Source: CAZBQC01 sp964494015 (GTDB lineage: Bacteria > Bacillota_I > Bacilli_A > RF39 > UBA660). From it: 20,728 nucleotides of DNA. The translations under genes and the position numbers were made by a program. Position 1 is the first letter of the stretch; each line of letters opens with the position of its first letter. Below the pieces are notes generated by a model. That model did not search any database. It saw only the letters and a program-made list of their open reading frames with translations, and was not told where the DNA came from. Positions 1-7,343 of the stretch are shown here, piece after piece. The DNA is taken from NCBI GenBank assembly GCA_964494015.1, contig CAZBQC010000014.1, positions 1 to 20,728 of the forward strand, given 5' to 3'.

Positions 1-28
1 CCTGCTCAATATAATGATATAATATTTA

Positions 29-54
29 TTTTAAAAAAGCAATGTTTTTTAAAA
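29..54 (-). terminator. Possible AT-only terminator after the large surface protein
   Basis: Ten nucleotides downstream of the stop codon at 64..66 the minus strand can form a 10-bp stem made only of A-T pairs around a 6-nt loop, with a run of T in the descending arm. The stem has no G-C pair, so it would be weak. It is the only candidate for ending the 4388-to-64 transcription unit inside the window. Confidence 0.3.
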
Positions 55-63
55 ATTTATTTC

Positions 64-1878
64 TTATTCAGAAACAATTTGAAAAGGACTGGTAACTGTT
101 CCAAGACCAGAAGTTATAATGACATTACTTTTTAAATAGACTACAACTCTAACTCCGGTTGAAACTGAAATGCCAATTTCGTTTAGAGAATTACTGTTGG
201 TGATCGTAGGAACTCGTCCGTCAGTTACATTATTAGCTAAATAAAATGAGGTTCCTAAAGAAGTACTTTCGCTTATCCAACTTGAAAAAAGATCACCGAC
301 TGTCAGCAAACCGACAGAAGCTTGAAAACTAGTATTCTGAGATGTTTTATAGCTACTTCCTAATTGGACATTGCCATTATTGATGCTGCCTTCGGTTAGC
401 ATCGACGAATAATTAGAATCTAAAGAAGAGAGCCACGAATTATTCAAGTATCCCTGAATATCTGTCGACTTATTATAATTGCTGACATAATCATCAAATT
501 TGGAAACAGCTACATTATTGACAGAAACTAGCTTTGTATTACTATCTTTAATTGTAACAATACGAAATAAAAGACCATTATAGCTGACATACTCACCACT
601 TATACGGCTATTAAGTGGTAAGTTAGCAAAGTACTTTTCATTATCACCTTTCAAGCGATAAGGATTAGTTTTAGTTCCATCACCACTGATAATGGCAACA
701 TCATTATTGAAATTAACAACCGGTCGAATTCCAATATATAAAAGACTGTTTTGATTTTTTAACTCTCCACTTCCATTAATCATCCAAATATTATTATTTG
801 TCTGATATGAAAGTAAGGCATAATTCATTTTAATGTTTAAATAATTTCCATTTTTATTAGTCATGCTGTATTCATAAGGATGCAGTAAACCAACCTTGAA
901 ATTTTTTTTATTACCGCCGGGTTTTTCCAAACTGGTCGTTTTGTCAACACTATAATTATAGTCAACTAGATACTTATCAGTTTCTTTAAGAGATGGATAA
1001 AAAACACTATTTAACCAATCGTAAGCATACGTATCAGTAAATTCTTGATTGTTCTTACCATAGGGAATAACGGTTATTATCTCATCTGTCACTAATTTAG
1101 CATAGCCATTGTTATCGATTGAAATTACTCGCCATAACTTACCACTATACCATAAATAATTATTGGGATTTGATCCAGCAATAAATATCTGCTCGCTGTC
1201 ATTACTGACGATACTAGCCTGTTCCCCAATCCTAGTAGCGTCTAATAAAAGATCTTTTACTAATCCCAACGGACTCTGTAAGTCATCTCTTAATCCTTCA
1301 ATTAATAGCTTCCCATGATAATGCTTGTTAAAAATAGTATTATCACTTTCAATATCCAGCCAAGCTTTTAGTGAATAGACAATCTTTTCTCCAGGCTGAA
1401 GTGTTCCTTCGATTAAAGTATAATCCGCTTCCTTAAGACTACTTAGAAGAACTGGTACCGAATTGTCGATACTCACCTTAATAAAGTTTTTAGGTAACAA
1501 CTTATCAGCACACTCATCGATCTTAATTAAATCATTGTCATCAACTAATCTAATTGCATATTTAGTTGCTAATGTTCCATCGTTAGTTAAACTAAATCGG
1601 TAGCCTTTTGTCTTTAATCCATCCGCATCAGTCATTGGCAAGCTATCTGTTAAATTAAGTGATTTATTAACATCTACATCAGTATATTCCATTTTTAAAG
1701 TACCGATATTGATAGCATTATATTCTTTACTAGTATTAAAAGAAGTAAATAAAGCATAAGAGTTTCCTAATAGAATTAAAGATACCCCAAGAACAGAAAG
1801 AAATGTTATAAAGACATCCCTTCTGATAATCTTAAATACTTTATCTTTAAAACTACTATTAGAATCAGATCTAATCAT
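64..1878 (-). CDS. Large TasA-like surface protein with two C-terminal DUF6273-like repeats
   Basis: A 604-residue exported protein. Residues 22-45 form a membrane segment ending in a degenerate SipW-type signal (YALFTSF, 41-47). Residues 48-195 keep the landmarks of the small subunits upstream: NIGTLKMEY (57-65), PMTDADG (81-87) and LKAW (170-173). After a linker come two tandem modules, about 239-410 and 428-604. Each opens with a Y-S/N-G-x-L-x-R-hydrophobic segment (YSGKLWRVISI, 244-254; YNGLLFRIVTI, 433-443), has an internal VGLL, and closes with G-I/V-R-x-V-V...SG-x-GT...P (383-407; 575-599). The closing pattern resembles DUF6273-type domains of Bacillota surface proteins; I recognise this by pattern only. 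There is one cysteine. It is the last gene of the unit that contains sipW. The ATG follows AAGGAG at a rather long 13-nt spacing. An adhesin, cap or display role is inferred. Its place in the SipW system is well supported, its function is not. Confidence 0.8.
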   Translation of the reverse strand: MIRSDSNSSFKDKVFKIIRRDVFITFLSVLGVSLILLGNSYALFTSFNTSKEYNAINIGTLKMEYTDVDVNKSLNLTDSLPMTDADGLKTKGYRFSLTNDGTLATKYAIRLVDDNDLIKIDECADKLLPKNFIKVSIDNSVPVLLSSLKEADYTLIEGTLQPGEKIVYSLKAWLDIESDNTIFNKHYHGKLLIEGLRDDLQSPLGLVKDLLLDATRIGEQASIVSNDSEQIFIAGSNPNNYLWYSGKLWRVISIDNNGYAKLVTDEIITVIPYGKNNQEFTDTYAYDWLNSVFYPSLKETDKYLVDYNYSVDKTTSLEKPGGNKKNFKVGLLHPYEYSMTNKNGNYLNIKMNYALLSYQTNNNIWMINGSGELKNQNSLLYIGIRPVVNFNNDVAIISGDGTKTNPYRLKGDNEKYFANLPLNSRISGEYVSYNGLLFRIVTIKDSNTKLVSVNNVAVSKFDDYVSNYNKSTDIQGYLNNSWLSSLDSNYSSMLTEGSINNGNVQLGSSYKTSQNTSFQASVGLLTVGDLFSSWISESTSLGTSFYLANNVTDGRVPTITNSNSLNEIGISVSTGVRVVVYLKSNVIITSGLGTVTSPFQIVSE

Positions 1879-1906
1879 TTTGCTCTATCATCTCCTTTTT
1901 AATAAA

Positions 1907-2347
1907 TTATTGTATTTTTAATTTAGACTCCTTTTTTCGATCAAACATGAGTAAAAAATTAGTTAAACATAAACCATATAATAATACTCTAATGACTGGA
2001 ATTAAATCTGCAAAATAATTAAAGTTAATACTATAACCTAGTTTTTGTTTAAGAATCATAAAGTCATCATAAATGGCACGATAACAAGCAAATAGAATAA
2101 ATGACAAAACGACACAACAGACAATGTTATAGAAAATATTTCTATTTACTGATTTCTGACGAGCAATAAAATTAATAGCAAATAAAATCAGTAATATTGC
2201 GTATGGCAAGAGTGTAGGTATAATTCCAGTGATATCTTTTTCTAACCTTTGATACATGTAATACATAATATATAAAGTTAAAATCATTGTTCCAAACAAC
2301 ATTAAGACTTTTAAAATTAAAAACAAAGCATTAAAAGTTTTATTCAT
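1907..2347 (-). CDS. Small multi-pass membrane protein of the sipW locus
   Basis: A 146-residue protein I do not recognise. It has four hydrophobic stretches, roughly residues 7-28, 41-59, 73-89 and 114-131, joined by short loops, and a basic C-terminal tail (DRKKESKLK). The ATG at 2347 is chosen because GGTGGTGAG sits four bases upstream; an in-frame GTG 12 bases earlier has no such site. The start overlaps the stop of the preceding gene by 8 bases, which implies translational coupling, so its function is probably tied to that gene and to sipW. No catalytic or transport motif is visible. A helper, anchor or assembly factor for the exported subunits is a guess from position only. Confidence 0.75.
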   Translation of the reverse strand: MNKTFNALFLILKVLMLFGTMILTLYIMYYMYQRLEKDITGIIPTLLPYAILLILFAINFIARQKSVNRNIFYNIVCCVVLSFILFACYRAIYDDFMILKQKLGYSINFNYFADLIPVIRVLLYGLCLTNFLLMFDRKKESKLKIQ

Positions 2348-3038
2348 TAATCTCACCACCCTTAGTATAATTAGCTAACATTAAAGTAAAATCTAAAACA
2401 TCCATATTAGAATCCACTAACATTTGATAAGAGTTTCTATTTACGTCCCAAACCGTTGAAGAAGCAGTATTAGTATTGAAGTAATAACTACTATTGTTTA
2501 AAACTTGATTTTTGATCGTCGTAATATTGCGTGAAATAGAATTGATAAGGCTTTTGACATAAGGTCTTATATCCTTAAGATAACCTGCCTCTAAATCTTT
2601 ATTGTTTTCATCGATAATCCAATTAAACTCTAAAACCAGACATTTATTTATAACCTTGTTTTCAAAATCACTAGCTAATTGATAAGTATCTTTAACATTG
2701 ATATATCTTCCGCCAGTCAATTTATATAAAGAAGAACTTTCCATAATAGTTAAACACTTTTTAACATTAGTGTTTAATGTATCGATAATTTCTTTCTCAT
2801 ATGTTCCTTTATAGTCCTCGTATTTATAAGCTTCGGCAATCCTTTTAATTTCCTCGATTTTAGTAGTCATTCCATTATAACTTACATCATCACTTCCCTT
2901 ATAAAAGGTCCTTCTAATTTCAGTGTAATGATAGTAATTCATAATTAGATAAAAAGCTGCAAAGGCAAAGATTAATCCAAGAATCGTGTTAATAATTACT
3001 CGCAAGTATTCTAAGAAGAATTCTTTCATATCATTCAT
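2340..3038 (-). CDS. Single-pass membrane protein with a large extracytoplasmic domain, function unknown
   Basis: A 232-residue protein without a recognised family. One N-terminal membrane segment (about residues 12-34) is followed by roughly 195 polar, mostly helical residues, presumably outside the cell, with two cysteines (KKCL near 94, NKCL near 133). It lacks the FAFF-type signal and the P-x-S/T-D-x-x-G motif of the other exported proteins, so it is probably not a SipW substrate. The ATG lies 8 bases after GGGAGG. It begins 13 bases after the sipW stop and overlaps the next membrane protein by 8 bases. This fixed position between the peptidase and the large surface protein suggests a part in export, anchoring or assembly, but the sequence does not show it. 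Confidence 0.75.
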   Translation of the reverse strand: MNDMKEFFLEYLRVIINTILGLIFAFAAFYLIMNYYHYTEIRRTFYKGSDDVSYNGMTTKIEEIKRIAEAYKYEDYKGTYEKEIIDTLNTNVKKCLTIMESSSLYKLTGGRYINVKDTYQLASDFENKVINKCLVLEFNWIIDENNKDLEAGYLKDIRPYVKSLINSISRNITTIKNQVLNNSSYYFNTNTASSTVWDVNRNSYQMLVDSNMDVLDFTLMLANYTKGGEINE

Positions 3039-3051
3039 ATAATTTTCCTCC

Positions 3052-3696
3052 CTAATTTCTCCTTATATATTGATCATTAATATAAGTCGACCTAGTTTTT
3101 CTATAACCTTGTTTTCTGGTTAATGATTTAAATAACTTTATCACGTCATAAATTATAATTGCTAAACATGGTATGACGACAGCAATAATCCAACCATAAG
3201 ATCTAGTTAAAAACTCTTGAATATATCCTAACATCGGTATTTTAAATATTACTTTACCAATGACATGATCTTCGTCAACTAATGTATCATCGGCTGCATT
3301 GTTATTATCACCTTTAGTTCGAAAAGCTAATTTGTTATTACTTAATTTAACAATCTCTTTAATTCGATGGGTAATTGTTATTCCGTAGAATCGACTATCT
3401 GTTGAAACAAAAGTTATGACATTTTTGACCTTATATTTAGAAGGATCTAAACGTTTTGTAATAACTGTATCCTTAACTTTGATCGTCGGTTCCATACTTT
3501 GACTGACGATTACATATGCCGAATATAAAGGAGCTCTCGTTTCGCCTTGGGCAGCATTCTTCTTCAAATCAATTACATATAATGCAATAACTACACCAAT
3601 TAATATTAACAGCGAAAAAATAGAATACATAAAGACTGATGCAATAAAATGCAACGCCTCTTTAATATTTGATTTTAATTTCCACCTTTTATTCAT
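3052..3696 (-). CDS. sipW: SipW-type (S26B) signal peptidase I
   Basis: A membrane serine peptidase of the ER/SipW branch of signal peptidase I, 214 residues. It removes signal peptides from a restricted set of exported proteins, TasA and TapA in Bacillus subtilis. Membrane segments are at about 18-41 and 167-187. The catalytic serine is Ser67 in SQSMEPT. The base is His110 in ITHRI, where bacterial P-type enzymes have lysine, which is the mark of the S26B class. The GDNN motif (129-132) and its following acidic residues are present. A basic C-terminal tail of about 25 residues is cytoplasmic. A GAGGG sequence lies 12 bases before the ATG. It sits 17 bases after a divergent TasA-like gene and 13 bases before the next one. 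The surrounding TasA-like proteins are its obvious substrates; family assignment is firm, substrate assignment is inferred. Confidence 0.93.
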   Translation of the reverse strand: MNKRWKLKSNIKEALHFIASVFMYSIFSLLILIGVVIALYVIDLKKNAAQGETRAPLYSAYVIVSQSMEPTIKVKDTVITKRLDPSKYKVKNVITFVSTDSRFYGITITHRIKEIVKLSNNKLAFRTKGDNNNAADDTLVDEDHVIGKVIFKIPMLGYIQEFLTRSYGWIIAVVIPCLAIIIYDVIKLFKSLTRKQGYRKTRSTYINDQYIRRN

Positions 3697-3713
3697 GTCA
3701 TCTTTATCCCTCT

Positions 3714-4388
3714 TTATTCAATCAAACCATAGAAATTAACCTTTACTTTAAAAGCTTTATTGCTAATACTAGAATCAAAATTAACATCTTCGTCAAGCCA
3801 CATTCTCAAAGTAAAATATTTGTTGTGATTATTAATTAATTCGCGAGTCACCTTTTCACTAAACAAGATTGCTCCATTAATATTGGCAAGACTAATCTTT
3901 TTGTATTCACTATAATTTTTAACATCTCCATCTTGACTAATCGAATTGCTTATTTCTCTTTCGACACCATTAGAAGATGATTTAGATGTTAAATATAACT
4001 TGACTGCATCATCAGGAAGTGTACTATCATCAGTTTTAACCGCAGCTATTTGATAAGTTCCATTCAAGCTTTTTGGATAAAAAGTAACTGTAAAATTAAA
4101 AGTATAATTTTGACCAGTTAGTATTTTACCTTCCGAGTCAGAGATTGGAAAAGCATTTTCGATGGCAATACCATTGCCAATAGCGTTTGATTCAACATAC
4201 GAATAAACCATATCAGTTTTATCATCTGGTAACTCTTTCTCCCAGTTAAAACCATACCAAAGAATGGAAAAGGAAAAACCAATTATGCTTAAAAATAATA
4301 ATATGGTTATAATAACGAACAATATTCTTAGTTTGTGATTTGGTTCATCTTGTTTAATCTTTTTTGAATAACCAGAAACATTGCTCAT
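3714..4388 (-). CDS. Divergent TasA-like protein encoded just upstream of sipW
   Basis: A 224-residue exported protein, first gene of the sipW transcription unit. A cytoplasmic basic stretch is followed by a membrane segment (about 22-45). The FAFF signature is replaced by GFSFSILWYGFNW, and the GTKDN segment is missing. The rest keeps the subunit pattern: AFPISDSEG (79-87), a serine-rich middle, and LRMWLDED near residue 195. It has no cysteine. ATG 4388 is chosen because GGAGG lies six bases upstream and the putative promoter -10 (4409..4414) would fall inside any longer coding sequence. The altered cleavage region and expression with sipW make it a candidate anchor, initiator or minor subunit, comparable in position to tapA before sipW in B. 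subtilis; it is not recognisably homologous to TapA. Confidence 0.82.
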   Translation of the reverse strand: MSNVSGYSKKIKQDEPNHKLRILFVIITILLFLSIIGFSFSILWYGFNWEKELPDDKTDMVYSYVESNAIGNGIAIENAFPISDSEGKILTGQNYTFNFTVTFYPKSLNGTYQIAAVKTDDSTLPDDAVKLYLTSKSSSNGVEREISNSISQDGDVKNYSEYKKISLANINGAILFSEKVTRELINNHNKYFTLRMWLDEDVNFDSSISNKAFKVKVNFYGLIE

Positions 4389-4408
4389 TCTACTCCTCCA
4401 TATTATAA

Positions 4409-4437
4409 ATAATATCATAATTCAAATTTTTTTACAA
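4409..4437 (-). promoter_or_regulatory. Promoter of the sipW transcription unit
   Basis: On the minus strand, TTGTAA (4437..4432) and TATTAT (4414..4409) are separated by exactly 17 bases, directly downstream of a terminator. Transcription would start near 4402 and give a leader of about 15 bases carrying the GGAGG site of the gene starting at 4388. This resembles a housekeeping sigma-A promoter. Confidence 0.6.
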
Positions 4438-4451
4438 TCAGAATTGAATAT

Positions 4452-4491
4452 AAAAAGTCAAAAGAAACAAATCCTCATCTTTTGACTTTTT
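4452..4491 (-). terminator. Strong hairpin terminator between two TasA-like units
   Basis: A perfect 14-bp stem (4452..4465 with 4478..4491) surrounds a 12-nt loop and ends in a T-rich arm on both strands. It lies 21 bases after the stop codon of the gene at 4513..5202 and 15 bases before the next promoter, so it separates that gene from the sipW unit. Confidence 0.8.
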
Positions 4492-4512
4492 TATTCGCAA
4501 CAATTTTTAGAT

Positions 4513-5202
4513 TTATCTTTTCTTGAGCTCTGTATAACCGGAAACTAGTAGTTTTAACGAATAAGCAAGTTTATTGTTGTTGTAATCATCAAGGGTATAA
4601 GTATTAGTCGCTGTCGTTATCTTATCGTTAGTTATTTTTACTGTATCATTTACCCATAACTGCAATACATAAGTCCTAGATCCACTACGATTTAAGGAAA
4701 TATTATCGAAGTTACCATTGATAAAATATGAAATTAGTTCCTCGCCAATAACTTTATTATTTACTTTTTTACCAATTAGTAATCCATCTTTGGTCATGAT
4801 TGTAGCCAAAGACCCATCGGCTTTAGTTGGGACAACCGACCCTTTCTCATATAAAGCATAACTTATTTCTTTGTTATCTAACATTATTTTATCTGATACA
4901 ACTTGAGGAACAACTGTTACCACATAATATAAACCACAGTTACTATCGGTATTTCCAATCACTGTAAATTCATAACGATTTTCTGTTAACATTAAACCTT
5001 TATCATCCGTCGAAGGTGTGAAATTAATCACCGAAACTCCACTTCCTATTTCTCTATAACTAATCGTCACTGAACTATTTGTAATATTATTTGACGCAAC
5101 TTGATTATAATTAAAAAAAGCAAAAGAGATTCCAATGATTGCTACAACTAAAATAGCAATGCCAATTACCGACATTAATATCTGTTTAAAACTAGTGCTC
5201 AT
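4513..5202 (-). CDS. TasA/camelysin-like SipW-dependent surface protein
   Basis: A 229-residue exported protein with a membrane segment (about 8-30) ending in ISFAFFNYN (25-33), the SipW-cognate signal pattern. The mature part has TPSTDDKG (62-69), where the others have P-M-S/T-D-x-x-G, then a beta-rich region and LQLWVND near residue 187. It differs from the tandem paralogues upstream: no GTKDN after the signal, one cysteine (near residue 89), a run of Asn/Lys near the C terminus, and a basic tail ending KKR. It has its own promoter and terminators on both sides, so it is probably a separate monocistronic unit. GGGAGG precedes the ATG. No HExxH zinc site is present, so the peptidase activity once reported for camelysin is not supported here. 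Confidence 0.87.
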   Translation of the reverse strand: MSTSFKQILMSVIGIAILVVAIIGISFAFFNYNQVASNNITNSSVTISYREIGSGVSVINFTPSTDDKGLMLTENRYEFTVIGNTDSNCGLYYVVTVVPQVVSDKIMLDNKEISYALYEKGSVVPTKADGSLATIMTKDGLLIGKKVNNKVIGEELISYFINGNFDNISLNRSGSRTYVLQLWVNDTVKITNDKITTATNTYTLDDYNNNKLAYSLKLLVSGYTELKKR

Positions 5203-5232
5203 ATATTTTTCCTCCCTATTACTATCATAAAT

Positions 5233-5261
5233 ATTTTAACACAGACTTATAAACAATTCAA
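5233..5261 (-). promoter_or_regulatory. Promoter of the gene at 4513..5202
   Basis: Minus-strand TTGAAT (5261..5256), a 17-base spacer, and TAAAAT (5238..5233) preceded by TGT, which gives an extended -10. Transcription would start near 5226, about 24 bases before the ATG. The element follows directly after the terminator at 5280..5313. Confidence 0.6.
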
Positions 5262-5273
5262 TTGCCAAGAAAA

Positions 5274-5313
5274 AACAAAAAACATCATAAAATGACTATA
5301 TTTTATAATGTTT
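5274..5313 (-). terminator. Terminator after the gene at 5316..5945
   Basis: A 14-bp stem (5280..5293 with 5300..5313) with a single G-U pair, a 6-nt loop and a following run of T on the minus strand. It begins two bases after the stop codon of the TasA-like gene. Confidence 0.8.
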
Positions 5314-5315
5314 AA

Positions 5316-5945
5316 TTACTCAGTAAATACTTTTATATTAACAGTGTAGTATTTATTTGAATAGTCATCTCCAGTAATAACTGTTTTCCCTGAAATAGAT
5401 GTTTCCGTATTGGAGATGTAAAGATCATCGCTGACCCACATTCGATAGGTATAAGTATGAACAATTGGAGTATCCGTTGTTCCACCAGTAATTGATCCTT
5501 CGCCAATCGTCTGTCCATCGTCTATATCGGTAAGTAACTCTGGCCCATATGTAGGTGCCACTCCAGTTCCGGAAGAAGAAACTCCTGTCAAATAAGCTTT
5601 TATATAGCCGTCACCTAATCTAGTCTTGCCAGATATTGTTCCTCCTTGAAGAGCGACAATAGTATATTGAACAGCCGCCCAAGAAGAGTAACCGCTGATC
5701 GTAAAAGTAAAAGTATTAGTTCCACCTGTTAAGACCATTCCATCCTCATCTGACATCGGAAACATATTCTCGATCAGGAGAGCATTTTCACCTTCTAAAT
5801 AATTGAAGCTAAGTGATCCTGTCGTAATGGTGTTATCTTTTGTTCCAATTTTATTATACGAAAAAAAAGCAAAAGTTGCTCCAATTACAGATGCTAGTAA
5901 AAGCAAGACTCCTAAAATACTAATTACTAAATTTTTATTGTTCAT
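5316..5945 (-). CDS. TasA/camelysin-like SipW-dependent surface protein
   Basis: A 209-residue exported subunit. The signal segment (about 6-28) ends in GATFAFFSYNKIG (22-34), followed by TKDNTITTGSLSF (35-47) and MFPMSDEDG (61-69). A Gly/Ser/Thr-rich central region leads to TYRMWVSDD near residue 167 and a terminal ISGKTVITGDDY block. The chain contains no cysteine. It closely parallels the two genes upstream (5984 and 6638), so the three form a tandem paralogous set. The ATG lies 8 bases after AGGAGG. No convincing promoter lies in the 38 bases upstream, so it is probably transcribed together with its two paralogues and ended by the adjacent hairpin. By analogy with TasA it would be a fibre-forming matrix subunit; this role is inferred. 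Confidence 0.9.
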   Translation of the reverse strand: MNNKNLVISILGVLLLLASVIGATFAFFSYNKIGTKDNTITTGSLSFNYLEGENALLIENMFPMSDEDGMVLTGGTNTFTFTISGYSSWAAVQYTIVALQGGTISGKTRLGDGYIKAYLTGVSSSGTGVAPTYGPELLTDIDDGQTIGEGSITGGTTDTPIVHTYTYRMWVSDDLYISNTETSISGKTVITGDDYSNKYYTVNIKVFTE

Positions 5946-5983
5946 ATGCCGCCCTCCTATTGATAGATGAAATCATTTTAATA

Positions 5984-6604
5984 CTATGTAGAAAGAGCCG
6001 AAACATCAATTCTCATCGAAAAATACAATTTTTCATAATCAGTCGTTGTAAATATGGTTTTACCTTCGATTGAAGTGTCTGTATCCGATATAACTACAGC
6101 ATCACTGATCCACATTCTTAAATCATAAGTATGAGTAATTTCGCTCGTACTATTAATTGATCCAGTCGCTATTGTAGCTGGAAAAGTCGGAACAGCCGCT
6201 GTTGAAAACGATCCAGCACCAGTACCACTACCTGTTAACTTCATATGGACTAAACCATTACTAATAGCCGTTTTACCAGAAATAACACTACCAGCATTTG
6301 CCTTCACAGTATAGTTAATAATTCCACTACCCGTCCTTTGTCCAGAAACCGAAAAAGTATACTTCGAAGCTTGGATCTCGCCAACAGCATCGGTCATTGG
6401 AAACATATTTGTTAGAGTTAAACCACTTGCACCTTCTAAGTACACGAAACTAATAGTACCTGTTTCAATCTTGTTATCTTTAGTACCAATTTTACTATAA
6501 GTAAAAAAGGCAAAAGTAACACCGACAACTGCTACAATTAATATACCAACAGCAATAATCAACAAAACTATTTTTTTACTATTATTATTATTTACATTTT
6601 CCAT
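5984..6604 (-). CDS. TasA/camelysin-like SipW-dependent surface protein
   Basis: A 206-residue exported subunit. A polar, Asn-rich start (residues 2-8) precedes a membrane segment (about 11-34) that ends in GVTFAFFTYSKIG (28-40), then TKDNKIETGTISF (41-53), MFPMTDAVG (67-75), a Ser/Thr/Gly-rich middle and LRMWISDAV. There is no cysteine. It is the closest relative of the gene at 6638..7288: the two share the FAFFTYSK, YLEG/DEGASGLTLTN and RMWISDAV blocks at the protein level and an identical 23-base stretch. The ATG follows GAAAGG. It lies 33 bases after its upstream neighbour with no terminator between, so cotranscription is likely. The mature N-terminal strand after FAFF corresponds in position to the donor strand of TasA; that equivalence is inference. 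Confidence 0.9.
   Translation of the reverse strand: MENVNNNNSKKIVLLIIAVGILIVAVVGVTFAFFTYSKIGTKDNKIETGTISFVYLEGASGLTLTNMFPMTDAVGEIQASKYTFSVSGQRTGSGIINYTVKANAGSVISGKTAISNGLVHMKLTGSGTGAGSFSTAAVPTFPATIATGSINSTSEITHTYDLRMWISDAVVISDTDTSIEGKTIFTTTDYEKLYFSMRIDVSALST
6096..6118 (-). repeat. 23-base direct repeat shared by two paralogues, copy 1
   Basis: This stretch is identical to 6750..6772 and encodes part of the RMWISDAV motif in both genes. It reflects tandem gene duplication with little divergence at this site, not a mobile or regulatory repeat. Confidence 0.85.
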
Positions 6605-6637
6605 TTAACAACCTTTCATAATTATCAACACTTAACA

Positions 6638-7288
6638 CTATGTCGACGTAGCGGTGACATTAATCTTAATGGAGTAATACAAACTGGCAAAGGTCGAAGT
6701 CGTTATAACTGTCTTTCCAGAAATGGAAACATCAGTATCAGATATAGCCACAGCATCACTGATCCACATTCTAACTTGATAAGTGTGCGTGGTACTCGAC
6801 GCACTTGTGATTGTTCCACTTCCAAGAGTAAGAGGTAAACTAGAAATCGCCGCGGCTGGAAAACTTGCCAACGTTCCATTACTTCCCGAACCAGTCAAAT
6901 AAAGCTTTACTAAACTATCGGAAAATCGCGTTTTACCACTAATTGCATCGCCAACTACAGCTGATATAGTATAACCAATCGATGCCGCTCCAGTACGAGA
7001 ACCAGAAACAGTAAATTGATAGGCTGTTCCTGCTGAACCTACAACATCGGTCACTGGAAAGGAGTTAGTCAGAGTCAAACCAGAAGCTCCTTCATCATAA
7101 GAGAAAGAAATCGCTCCGGTCGAAATAACATTGTCCTTTGTACCTACTTTACTATAGGTAAAAAAAGCGAACGTTGCTCCAATCACTGAAATTACTAATA
7201 ATCCAACACCTAATAAAGCTGCAATAACTTGTTTAACAGCCCCAGATTTTTTTACTAATCTGTAATCAGCACTTTCATTTTCGTACAT
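6638..7288 (-). CDS. TasA/camelysin-like SipW-dependent surface protein
   Basis: A 216-residue exported subunit. About 20 charged and polar cytoplasmic residues precede a membrane segment (22-43) ending in GATFAFFTYSKVG (37-49), then TKDNVISTG, DEGASGLTLTN, SFPVTDVVG (77-85), a Ser/Thr/Ala/Gly-rich centre and VRMWISDAV. It lacks cysteine. ATG 7288 is chosen: it follows GTGGAGG, and a longer reading frame from 7312 would start upstream of the predicted transcription start. It is the first gene of a likely three-gene unit (6638, 5984, 5316) of similar subunits. Such paralogues could be alternative or co-assembling subunits of one fibre; the sequence does not decide which. Confidence 0.9.
   Translation of the reverse strand: MYENESADYRLVKKSGAVKQVIAALLGVGLLVISVIGATFAFFTYSKVGTKDNVISTGAISFSYDEGASGLTLTNSFPVTDVVGSAGTAYQFTVSGSRTGAASIGYTISAVVGDAISGKTRFSDSLVKLYLTGSGSNGTLASFPAAAISSLPLTLGSGTITSASSTTHTYQVRMWISDAVAISDTDVSISGKTVITTSTFASLYYSIKINVTATST
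6750..6772 (-). repeat. 23-base direct repeat shared by two paralogues, copy 2
   Basis: Identical to 6096..6118 and in the same codon context. Flanking bases are also similar, with isolated third-position changes, as expected for a fairly recent tandem duplication or gene conversion. Confidence 0.85.
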
Positions 7289-7310
7289 CGGATATACCTC
7301 CACTATTATC

Positions 7311-7339
7311 ATAGTAACATAATATTAAAAGTTTTTCAA
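7311..7339 (-). promoter_or_regulatory. Promoter of the three-subunit unit
   Basis: Minus-strand TTGAAA (7339..7334), a 17-base spacer, and TACTAT (7316..7311) preceded by TGT, an extended -10. The layout matches the promoters at 5233..5261 and 7977..8005. Transcription would start near 7304, about 16 bases before the ATG at 7288. Confidence 0.55.
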
Positions 7340-7343
7340 GCAA

